A DNA stretch of 8,258 nt from DASXMX01 sp036794395 (lineage in GTDB: Bacteria > Planctomycetota > Phycisphaerae > Tepidisphaerales > Tepidisphaeraceae), in contig DAIRGS010000311.1 in the NCBI GenBank assembly GCA_036794395.1, forward strand, positions 1 through 8,258, written 5' to 3'. Each line of letters starts with the position of its first letter. Within the stretch, counting starts at the first letter, position 1. This document shows positions 1 to 5,311 of this stretch, piece after piece. A model generated the notes under the pieces. That model was not told the DNA's origin and searched no databases. It worked only from the letters and a program-made list of their open reading frames with translations. The position numbers were made by a program, and so were the translations under genes.

Positions 1-28
1 CGCGGCCGGACTTACACCGGCAGGACAC

Positions 29-45
29 GCAGCCTTGTGGGCTGC
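29..45. other. Small hairpin near the left edge
   Basis: GCAGCC (29-34) and GGCTGC (40-45) form a 6-bp stem around a 5-nt loop. No T-run follows, so it is not a classical intrinsic terminator, although it could mark the 3' end of a gene lying left of the window. I see no credible coding sequence in bases 1-87. Frame 1 is open only to a TAA at 73-75 and shows no recognisable protein. Confidence 0.3.
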
Positions 46-47
46 AA

Positions 48-208
48 CACAGATAACGCAGATGCTCGCAGATAAAGACCTCCATTTTCATCTGTGTTCA
101 TCTGTGTCCATCTGTGGCAATACCTCTTGCATTTCTCTGTGCCCTCTGTGTTCTCTGTGGCCTCTGTGCCTAATTCTTTGATTTCTTCGTGTCTTCGTGC
201 CTTCGTGT
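48..208. repeat. Mixed tandem array, 10/9/8-bp units
   Basis: Three array types follow one another. Three CAGAT-containing units in reverse orientation (50-78) face three direct 10-bp units built on CATCTGTG (88-97, 98-107, 108-117). Four perfect 9-bp CTCTGTGNN units follow (135-143, 144-152, 153-161, 162-170), then three 8-bp CTTCGTGY units (185-192, 193-200, 201-208). The direct units share the core TYYGTG, and only the spacing between cores differs. Open frames across it translate into low-complexity peptides and are not genes. From 209 to 357, upstream of trpB, I see no other clear element and no convincing promoter. Function is unknown. Confidence 0.85.
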
Positions 209-357
209 TTAAATCTCTTCCACCCGTCGAGCGCCCCTCCGTGGTTTAATTCTTTCCCCGTCCAAAAAGTTCTGCGTGTGCCGCGATGGCTCCGGCCAAC
301 GGCCCAAGCCGCGATCCCCCGTTGCCGCGCCCGACAACCACGACTACCATCCACCCC

Positions 358-1572
358 ATGAGTGCCGTAGCCCAACCGCCCCCACAAACCACCCTCCCGG
401 ACGCCACCGGCCACTTCGGCCCGTACGGCGGCGTCTACGTCCCCGAAACACTCATCTTCGCCCTCCGTCAGCTCGAAGACGAATACCGTCGAGCCCGCAA
501 CGACCCCGAATTCGAAAAACTTTTCGCCGGTTACCTCCACGATTTTGTCGGCCGGCCCAGCCGCTTCTATTTCGCCCGCCGCCTCACCGACAAGCTCGGC
601 GGAGCAAAAATCTACCTCAAGCGCGAAGACCTCAACCACACCGGCGCTCACAAGATCAACAACACCATCGGTCAGGCGCTGTTGACGCTCCGCATGGGCA
701 AGAAGCGCGTGATCGCCGAGACCGGCGCCGGCCAGCACGGCGTCGCCACCGCAACCGCCGCCGCACTCTTCGGCCTCTCCTGCGACGTTTACATGGGCGC
801 TGAAGACATCCGCCGCCAGAGCCTCAATGTCTTCCGCATGAAGCTCATGGGAGCCAATGTGATCGAGGTCAACAGCGGCAGCAAAACTCTCAAGGACGCC
901 ACCAACGAAGCCATGCGCGACTGGATGGGCTCCGTCGAGCACACCCATTACATCATCGGCTCGGTGGTTGGCCCCCACCCGTTCCCCATGATCGTTCGCG
1001 ATTTTCAATCCATGATCGGCACCGAATCGCGCGAGCAATGCCTCGCCGCCGAAGGCCGCCTGCCTGATTACGTCGTCGCCTCCGTCGGCGGCGGCTCCAA
1101 TGCCGCCGGCATTTTCGCCCCGTTCGCCCCCGATCAATCCGTCAAATTGATCGGCGTCGAAGCCGGTGGTCGCGGCTCCGCGCTCGGCCAGCACGCCGCC
1201 TCACTTTCCTCCGGCAAGCCAGGCGTCCTCCACGGCTCGCTCTCCTACGTCCTTCAGGACGAAGATGGCCAAACCGCCGACGTCCATTCCGTTTCCGCCG
1301 GCCTCGATTATCCTGGCGTCGGCCCCGAGCACGCCTACTGGAAAGACTCCGGCCGGGTTGAATACGTCAGCATCACCGACGCCGAGGCACTCGATGCTTT
1401 CCAGCTCCTCGCGCGCCAGGAAGGCATCCTCCCCGCCCTCGAATCCGCCCACGCCATCGCCCACGTCGCCAAAATCGCCCCAAAACTGAAAAAAGACCAA
1501 ATCGTCCTGATCAATTTGTCTGGGCGTGGCGATAAGGATTGCCAGGAAGTGGCGCGGTTGATCGAAAGCTAA
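358..1572 (+). CDS. trpB: Tryptophan synthase beta chain
   Basis: This PLP enzyme condenses indole with L-serine to give L-tryptophan in the cytoplasm, normally in an alpha2-beta2 complex with TrpA. From the ATG at 358 the protein has 404 residues, usual for the family. It starts with the typical FGPYGGVYVPE segment (about 20-30). The PLP-binding lysine is K99 in GAHKINN, the catalytic glutamate is E121 in ETGAGQHG, and the phosphate-binding loop is GGGSNA (244-249). The stretch around GLDYPGVGPEH (315-325) and the C-terminal SGRGDKD (388-394) are also canonical, which points to the classical TrpB1 type. An in-frame ATG at 286 would add 24 low-complexity residues, so 358 is preferred, although neither start has a clear Shine-Dalgarno site. 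No trpA or other trp gene follows in the window. Upstream context is mostly cut off. Confidence 0.96.
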   Translation: MSAVAQPPPQTTLPDATGHFGPYGGVYVPETLIFALRQLEDEYRRARNDPEFEKLFAGYLHDFVGRPSRFYFARRLTDKLGGAKIYLKREDLNHTGAHKINNTIGQALLTLRMGKKRVIAETGAGQHGVATATAAALFGLSCDVYMGAEDIRRQSLNVFRMKLMGANVIEVNSGSKTLKDATNEAMRDWMGSVEHTHYIIGSVVGPHPFPMIVRDFQSMIGTESREQCLAAEGRLPDYVVASVGGGSNAAGIFAPFAPDQSVKLIGVEAGGRGSALGQHAASLSSGKPGVLHGSLSYVLQDEDGQTADVHSVSAGLDYPGVGPEHAYWKDSGRVEYVSITDAEALDAFQLLARQEGILPALESAHAIAHVAKIAPKLKKDQIVLINLSGRGDKDCQEVARLIES

Positions 1573-1728
1573 TGACCGCGCGCGATTCTGCGCCTTTCGT
1601 GGCATGGGGCTTCCAGCCCATGATTGAGGGGCATGATCATCGGCGACGCGTGTGATTAGGGAAAACCAACTTTCGACAGTTGGACAACCTTCTGAATCTA
1701 TCGCCGGAAAACACCCCAATCCGGCTGG
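1573..1728 (+). repeat. Diverged intergenic repeat, copy 1
   Basis: Directly after the trpB stop lies a sequence of about 150 bp that aligns almost without net gaps to 2884-3040. Shared landmarks are GCGCGATTC (1580-1588), a CATGGG/CCCATG hairpin, the GGGAAAACCAA box (1660-1670) and the TCTGAAT box (1691-1697). In the first 53 bases, 43 match. Minus-strand translations of the two copies align over 48 residues at only about half identity, as expected of drifting non-coding DNA. Unlike copy 2, no inverted partner module is seen on the right. The remaining spacer to 1770 shows nothing recognisable. Confidence 0.75.
1603..1622. repeat. Covarying hairpin module, copy 1
   Basis: CAT (1603-1605) pairs with ATG (1620-1622) and GGGCT (1607-1611) with AGCCC (1615-1619). 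One G at 1606 is bulged and the loop is TCC. It lies 31 nt after the trpB stop codon. Similar hairpins lie at 2914-2933, 3088-3106 and 6732-6750. There is no T-run, so rho-independent termination is not indicated, but it may stabilise or define the trpB transcript end. Confidence 0.6.
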
Positions 1729-1770
1729 AATTGCCCACCGAGCTACGCTCCAATGATGAACATTTGTGAC

Positions 1771-2007
1771 TCAATCTCCGTTAGCGATTGCGGTAACGCG
1801 GCAGGCCACGTTGCACCCCAACCGCTTGCGGACGTTCACGAGCGGAATTGACGGCTCTTTGGCCCGGCGTTTTGATTCCGCCACATCGCCGGCGTCTTGC
1901 CGGTCCTGGTCGGCCTGACGTCGCGCCTGTGCGTGGATTCGGTCGAATTCCCGCTTCGGGACGATCACGAACTGCTTTCCACCCAGTTTTACCGTTTGAA
2001 CCGTCAT
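1771..2007 (-). CDS. Small antitoxin-like protein, apparently orphan
   Basis: This encodes 78 residues starting MTVQTVKLGGKQFVIVPK. The N-terminus, a short beta-rich VKL-GK-FVIVPKREFDRI segment followed by a charged helical stretch (about 21-52), resembles the small Phd/YefM-like antitoxins often placed before RelE/ParE-type toxins in Planctomycetota. That resemblance is from memory. The ATG at 2007 is preferred over one at 2043 because AGGAAGAG sits just upstream on the minus strand as a good Shine-Dalgarno site. The C-terminus after KRLG (61-64) reads CNVACRVTAIANGD, which does not look like the usual family ending and may be run-on after loss of the original 3' end. No toxin gene follows: the 198 bp to trpB hold only the repeat. 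It is divergent from the DUF1080 gene. It could be a decayed toxin-antitoxin remnant or an unrelated small protein. Confidence 0.55.
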   Translation of the reverse strand: MTVQTVKLGGKQFVIVPKREFDRIHAQARRQADQDRQDAGDVAESKRRAKEPSIPLVNVRKRLGCNVACRVTAIANGD

Positions 2008-2049
2008 TTCTCTTCCTGACGTAGAACCCGGGCATACTTCCAATGGCCA

Positions 2050-2077
2050 TTGTAGCGTTTTGGGGCCGCGATAGAAT
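2050..2077 (+). promoter_or_regulatory. Possible promoter of the DUF1080 gene
   Basis: TTGTAG (2050-2055) and TAGAAT (2072-2077, five of six matches to TATAAT) are 16 nt apart, which suits a sigma70-type promoter. It lies about 60 nt before the start codon, in the 128-bp divergent region shared with the antitoxin-like gene. The -35 box is poor (three of six), so this is only a candidate. Confidence 0.3.
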
Positions 2078-2135
2078 GCCCAGGAAGTCCGCGTATGTAT
2101 TTAAGCGAGCTGTTTAAGCCTGAATTGGAGCACCA

Positions 2136-2834
2136 ATGTCCAGCGTCCGACTATCCCGGAAATACTTCAATCTAATGATCGTCGCTGGTTCGCTCGGCCT
2201 CCTCCTCGCCGCCGACAGGCCCGCCGCTACTGAAAAGTCCTCTGCCCCCGCCGACGCCAAATGGCAATCCCTCTTCGACGGCAAAACCCTTGGCAAATGG
2301 AAACCCACCGAATTCGGCGGCCAGGGCGAATCAGTCGTCGAAGACGGCAAACTCCTGCTCACCCACGGCGAGCCCCTGACCGGCGTCACCTGGCAGGGCG
2401 AGCCGCCGGCACGCATGAATTACGAAATCGAGCTCGACGCTCAACGCATTGACGGTGCCGATTTCTTCTGCGGCCTCACCTTCCCCGTCAATAAAACCTG
2501 CGCCTCGCTCATCGTCGGCGGCTGGGGTGGAAGTCTGTGCGGCATCTCCTGCCTCGATGACAACGACGCGGCCAACAACGACACCACCAAAATCCGCGAT
2601 TTCAAAAACAAGCAGTGGTATCATGTCCGCCTGCGGGTCGAACCCGAGCAGATCCAGGCGTGGATCGATGACGAGCAAATCGTCAAAACCCTCATTAAGG
2701 ATCGCAAGATCAACGTCCGCGGCGAAGTTGAAGCCAGCCAGCCCCTGGGCATCGCCTCGTTCCAAAGCTCCGCCGCGATCAAAAATATCCGCATCCGCAC
2801 CCTCGACCCCGTCACGGCTACGCCGAAGAAATAG
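2136..2834 (+). CDS. Secreted DUF1080 (3-keto-disaccharide hydrolase-like) protein
   Basis: The 232-residue product has a basic N-terminus (SVRLSRK) and a hydrophobic segment (about 11-26, LMIVAGSLGLLLAA), so it is probably exported by Sec. The mature part carries the DUF1080 hallmark LFDGKTLGKW (46-55), then a beta-sandwich-like run with DFFCGLTFPV (109-118), IVGGWGGSLCG (126-136), NKQWYHVRLRVEP (158-170), AWIDDEQIV (175-183) and a terminal GIASFQSSAAIKNIRIR (205-221). Family members have a concanavalin-like fold and many are carbohydrate-active, some cleaving 3-keto-glycosides. The exact substrate cannot be read from sequence. This is a short single-domain form with no cytochrome or PVC-specific sorting domain. 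Its four cysteines (112, 122, 135, 139) could form disulfides after export. GGAG at 2127-2130, 5 nt before the ATG, supports the start. It stands alone, with no operon partner. Confidence 0.85.
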   Translation: MSSVRLSRKYFNLMIVAGSLGLLLAADRPAATEKSSAPADAKWQSLFDGKTLGKWKPTEFGGQGESVVEDGKLLLTHGEPLTGVTWQGEPPARMNYEIELDAQRIDGADFFCGLTFPVNKTCASLIVGGWGGSLCGISCLDDNDAANNDTTKIRDFKNKQWYHVRLRVEPEQIQAWIDDEQIVKTLIKDRKINVRGEVEASQPLGIASFQSSAAIKNIRIRTLDPVTATPKK

Positions 2835-2913
2835 AAGAGGCAGATAAGAGCGCCGTTGCATGCCCCCGGCCTTCGCGCCTAAGTAACCGTGCGCGATTCC
2901 GCGCTTTTTGTGC

Positions 2914-2933
2914 CATGGGCTTCCCAGCCCATG
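2914..2933. repeat. Covarying hairpin module, copy 2
   Basis: CATGGGCT (2914-2921) and AGCCCATG (2926-2933) form a perfect 8-bp stem with a TCCC loop, 79 nt after the stop of the DUF1080 gene. It is the left hairpin of the inverted pair. Confidence 0.7.
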
Positions 2934-3087
2934 ATCGGGGGAGATGACGAGAATCGCCGGGTGCGATTTGGGAAAACCAAGTTTCGACCGTTAGACAAAC
3001 ATCTGAATTTGCCCCCGGGAAATGCCCAACTCCGGCGAGTCGGTTTTCCCACATCTCACCCGGCGCCGGACCCGAAGCGCCCCCGAC

Positions 3088-3106
3088 CACGGCCTGGAAG
3101 GCCGTG
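3088..3106. repeat. Covarying hairpin module, copy 3 (inverted)
   Basis: CACGGCCT (3088-3095) and AGGCCGTG (3099-3106) form a perfect 8-bp stem with a GGA loop. Read on the minus strand the loop is TCC, as in the other copies, so this copy is inverted. Two stem pairs differ from copy 2 with both partners changed. Confidence 0.7.
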
Positions 3107-3160
3107 CCACATAAAAGCAATAGCGCTGAATCGCGCACGATCATTTTTAGTGCCCCCGTT

Positions 3161-3208
3161 ACCTCTGTACCTCCGTACCTCCGTACCTCCGTGCCTTCGT
3201 GCCTTCCC
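3161..3208 (+). repeat. 8-bp tandem array
   Basis: Six consecutive 8-bp units are in perfect register: ACCTCTGT, then ACCTCCGT three times (3169-3192), then GCCTTCGT (3193-3200) and GCCTTCCC (3201-3208). A related array at 3309-3340 ends in the same unit. It belongs to the 722-bp stretch 2835-3556, in which I see repeats but no gene. Confidence 0.85.
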
Positions 3209-3240
3209 TCACCACCTCTCACCAGCACAATCCCCCGTTT

Positions 3241-3300
3241 CGTCATTCGAATTTCGAATTTCGGATTTGATTCGAATTTCGAATTTCGTCATTCGAATTT
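3241..3300. repeat. AT-rich direct repeat with TTCGAA cores
   Basis: ATTCGAATTTCGAATTTCG occurs exactly at 3245-3263 and 3270-3288. CGTCATTCGAATTT opens (3241-3254) and closes (3287-3300) the block. The units contain the palindrome ATTCGAAT, so each could pair with itself. It is AT-rich in a GC-rich region and lies between two 8-bp arrays. It encodes only a low-complexity string in open frames. Confidence 0.85.
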
Positions 3301-3304
3301 CCCT

Positions 3305-3340
3305 GCCTGCCTCCGTGCCTTCGTGCCCATGTGCCTTCCC
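3305..3340 (+). repeat. 8-bp tandem array, second block
   Basis: The units GCCTCCGT (3309-3316), GCCTTCGT (3317-3324), GCCCATGT (3325-3332) and GCCTTCCC (3333-3340) keep an exact 8-bp period. They are preceded by a partial unit. The block has the same composition and final unit as the array at 3161-3208, so the two arrays bracket the AT-rich repeat. Confidence 0.75.
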
Positions 3341-3452
3341 TCCCCACGTCCGGAATCGCAAGTTCCTACTGACGACACTCACGGCCCCCCTGTTTTTCAA
3401 AGCCCCAGAACCCCCTCAAACGATATGCGTAGAAAGCGGTTTACCAGCCCGG

Positions 3453-3481
3453 TTGAATCGGTCGGGATGCTGTGTTAGTCT
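3453..3481 (+). promoter_or_regulatory. Possible murE promoter
   Basis: TTGAAT (3453-3458, four of six consensus matches) and TAGTCT (3476-3481, keeping the key T, A and final T) are exactly 17 nt apart, which suits a sigma70-like promoter. Transcription would start near 3488, giving a leader of about 70 nt. It lies in the repeat-free part of the spacer, just before murE. A weaker alternative is TTGGCA at 3490-3495 with GATATC at 3514-3519. Confidence 0.35.
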
Positions 3482-3507
3482 CGATCGCATTGGCAAGGAA
3501 GCCAACT

Positions 3508-3525
3508 GCGGCAGATATCTGTCGC
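3508..3525. promoter_or_regulatory. Palindrome in the murE leader
   Basis: A perfect 10-bp palindrome, CAGATATCTG (3512-3521), extends to 18 bp (3508-3525, GCG and CGC at the outer ends) with one mismatched pair. It lies 31 nt before the murE ATG and could be an operator or a leader hairpin. There is only one copy in the window and no regulator is identified. Confidence 0.3.
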
Positions 3526-3556
3526 CGCCGCCGCTCCGGGAAAGGGATGTCCCACA

Positions 3557-5032
3557 ATGCTCCTCCATAGCCTTATCCGGCAATTCAATTCCGAAGCCTC
3601 AATCAGTGGCGTTCCCAATATTGAAATCACCGGCATCTGCGAAGATTCGCGCCAAGTTCAGCCGGGCAATGTCTTTATCGCCCGATCCGGCGCTCAGGCA
3701 AACGGCGCGGCGTTTCTGGCCGATGCCGCGGCTCGCGGCGCTGCCGCCGCCATCGTTGGTTCCAAGGTCACTCCNNNNNNNNNNCTGCCTCAGGTCGTGA
3801 TCCCCGACCCCGCCGCTGCCGCCTCTCGATTGGCAAACCTGTTCTATGGAGACCCCTCGGCCAAGGTCCGGGTGCTGGGCGTCACCGGCACCAACGGAAA
3901 AACCACCACCACCTATCTCATTCGTCACATTCTCGCGATCGTCAAGGCCCGCTGCGGAATGATTGGCACCGTCGAAATTGATGATGGCCAGACCCGTCGT
4001 GAAGCCAGCATGACCACCCCCGCCGCCACCGATATCGCCGCCCTGCTTGCATCGATGCGTGACAAAGGCTGCCGGGCTTGCGCGATCGAAGTTTCGAGCC
4101 ACGCCCTGGATCAATCCCGCGTGTCTGGCGTCACCTTCGCCGGCGCGGCCTTTACGAATCTGACTGGCGATCACCTCGATTATCACAAGACCATGGACAA
4201 CTACGCCGCCGCCAAGGCCGCGCTTTTCTCCACGCTCTCCCAGACCGCGGTTGCGGTTGTCAACGATGATGACAAATTCTCCGATCGAATGGTTCGCGAC
4301 TGTCATGGCCGGGTGATTCGCTTCGGCTTCGGCAAATCCGCCGACTATCGAGCCCGCGATATCGCCATCACCTCATCCGGCTCCAACTTCATTCTTCACA
4401 CCCCAGACGGCCGGGCTGAAGTCAAGATGCAACTCATCGGCCGCCACAATATCGAAAACGCCCTCGCCGCTGCCGCTCTGGTCGGAGAAGTCTTCGGGCT
4501 TTCAGTCCACCAGATCGCCGCCGGTCTTCGGGAAGCCCCGGGCGCGCCCGGCCGATTGCAACCCGTGCGAGCCGGCCAGCCCTTCGCCGTCCTGGTCGAT
4601 TACGCCCACACCGACGATGCCCTCGAAAACGTCCTCACCGCCCTCCGCCCTCTCACCCGCGGCAAGCTCCGCGTACTCTTCGGCTGCGGCGGAGATCGCG
4701 ACAACACCAAACGCCCCCGCATGGCCCGCACCGCCGAGAAACTCGCCGACGCCGTCTACATCACCAGCGACAACCCCCGAACCGAAAAACCCCAATCCAT
4801 TGTCGATGAAATCGTCGATGGCCTATCCGCCGCGGGTCGGCGCACCGCATTTGTGGAAATCGATCGACACGCGGCAATCCAGCAGATCCTTGCCGACGCC
4901 GAGCCCGGCGATGTAGTCCTCATTGCCGGAAAAGGCCACGAAAACTACCAGATTATCGGAACCGAAAAACGTCACTTCGACGACGTCGAAGAAGCCACCC
5001 GTGCGTTGGAGCGCCGCGTGGCAGCAGCTTAG
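3557..5032 (+). CDS. murE: UDP-MurNAc-tripeptide ligase, meso-DAP adding
   Basis: This cytoplasmic ligase adds meso-diaminopimelate to UDP-MurNAc-L-Ala-D-Glu using ATP. It has 491 residues, normal for MurE. The N-terminal UDP-binding domain (1 to about 105) includes the EDSRQVQPGNVFIA segment (29-42). The central ATPase domain has the P-loop GTNGKTTT (111-118), TTPAATD (153-159), EVSSHALDQSRV (178-189), TNLTGDHLDYH (200-210) and K220, at the position of the carbamylated lysine. The C-terminal domain has DYAHTDDALENVL (349-361), GCGGDRDNTKRPRM (377-390), the DNPR motif (405-408) that marks meso-DAP rather than lysine specificity, and GKGHENYQ (458-465). AAAGGGA at 3541-3547, 9 nt before the ATG, is a good ribosome-binding site. 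The sequence contains a run of 10 Ns, but the frame continues across it. murF follows after an unusually long spacer. Confidence 0.96.
   Translation: MLLHSLIRQFNSEASISGVPNIEITGICEDSRQVQPGNVFIARSGAQANGAAFLADAAARGAAAAIVGSKVTXXXXLPQVVIPDPAAAASRLANLFYGDPSAKVRVLGVTGTNGKTTTTYLIRHILAIVKARCGMIGTVEIDDGQTRREASMTTPAATDIAALLASMRDKGCRACAIEVSSHALDQSRVSGVTFAGAAFTNLTGDHLDYHKTMDNYAAAKAALFSTLSQTAVAVVNDDDKFSDRMVRDCHGRVIRFGFGKSADYRARDIAITSSGSNFILHTPDGRAEVKMQLIGRHNIENALAAAALVGEVFGLSVHQIAAGLREAPGAPGRLQPVRAGQPFAVLVDYAHTDDALENVLTALRPLTRGKLRVLFGCGGDRDNTKRPRMARTAEKLADAVYITSDNPRTEKPQSIVDEIVDGLSAAGRRTAFVEIDRHAAIQQILADAEPGDVVLIAGKGHENYQIIGTEKRHFDDVEEATRALERRVAAA
3775..3784. other. Assembly gap (10 N) inside murE
   Basis: Ten undetermined bases interrupt murE codons 73-76. 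The codon at 3773-3775 reads CCN and is therefore proline whatever the missing base. The reading frame after the gap matches MurE, so the true gap is either 10 bases or differs from that by a multiple of three. It falls in a variable part of the N-terminal domain and hides no catalytic motif. Confidence 0.97.
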
Positions 5033-5043
5033 AGGAATGGTTT

Positions 5044-5250
5044 GCCACAGATGGACACAGATAATTCGAAAGAAAGCCCGGATTACTCAGACAAAACGGA
5101 TAAAAAGAAAATACAGTTTTGGCCTCTTATCCGTGGCATCCGTGCTATCCGTGGTTCAATTCGAATTTGCATGGCCTCTGACGAATCGGTGAGAACCAAG
5201 AAGCCTGTGTGTTCAGCATTTTATCTGTGTCCATCTGTGTTCATCTGTGG
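5044..5250. repeat. Inverted repeat and tandem units between murE and murF
   Basis: A left arm, CACAGATGGACACAGATAA (5046-5064), is the exact reverse complement of 5221-5239. The right side continues as three 10-bp units on ATCTGTG (5221-5230, 5231-5240, 5241-5250). Inside lie three 9-bp ATCCGTGNN units (5129-5137, 5138-5146, 5147-5155), and their TTATCCG (5127-5133) pairs with CGGATAA at 5097-5103. The result is a nested structure of inverted arms. It fills most of the 279-bp murE-murF spacer. Short open frames here are low-complexity and not credible genes. Confidence 0.85.
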
Positions 5251-5311
5251 CCAAATAAGCGTTTGCCGTCGTGCCCAAGTTATTTGATCTTACTCATGTG
5301 AGCGGGCAATC

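Larger units (their letters stand above)
2888..3139. repeat. Inverted pair of hairpin modules (REPIN-like)
   Basis: The ends are inverted copies: CGTGCGCGATTC (2888-2899) matches GAATCGCGCACG (3128-3139) exactly. After one differing base, GCGCT (2901-2905) matches AGCGC (3122-3126). Each end then carries an 8-bp-stem hairpin (2914-2933 and 3088-3106), which leaves about 154 bp between the hairpins. The left two-thirds is copy 2 of the repeat that follows trpB. Paired inverted palindromes with a short non-coding core recall REPIN or MITE elements mobilised in trans. No transposase and no obvious target duplication are visible. It starts 53 bp after the DUF1080 stop. Confidence 0.65.

Noticed and set aside
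1..75. 3' end of an upstream gene in frame 1
   Set aside because: The 24 codons show no recognisable sequence and enter the repeat units before the stop.
88..208. CRISPR array
   Set aside because: The units are 8-10 bp and contiguous, without unique spacers of constant length.
88..1194. Long minus-strand open frame (368 codons) opposite trpB
   Set aside because: It is antisense to a clear trpB and ends in low-complexity peptide encoded by the tandem arrays. High GC content explains the openness.
1201..1719. Minus-strand open frame over the trpB 3' end and repeat copy 1
   Set aside because: Its N-terminal part resembles the frame at 2818-3246 only because both cross the same non-coding repeat. 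The rest is a trpB shadow.
2818..3246. Minus-strand open frame downstream of the DUF1080 gene
   Set aside because: It is composed of repeat copy 2 and array translation, with no recognisable domain. The amino acid changes between copies look neutral.
2889..3800. 303-codon plus-strand open frame before and into murE
   Set aside because: It runs through the inverted element, both 8-bp arrays and the AT-rich repeat, gives repetitive peptide, and overlaps murE in another frame.
4923..5287. Two overlapping small plus-strand frames between murE and murF
   Set aside because: They overlap the murE end or consist of translated repeat units, and no ribosome-binding site or family resemblance supports them.
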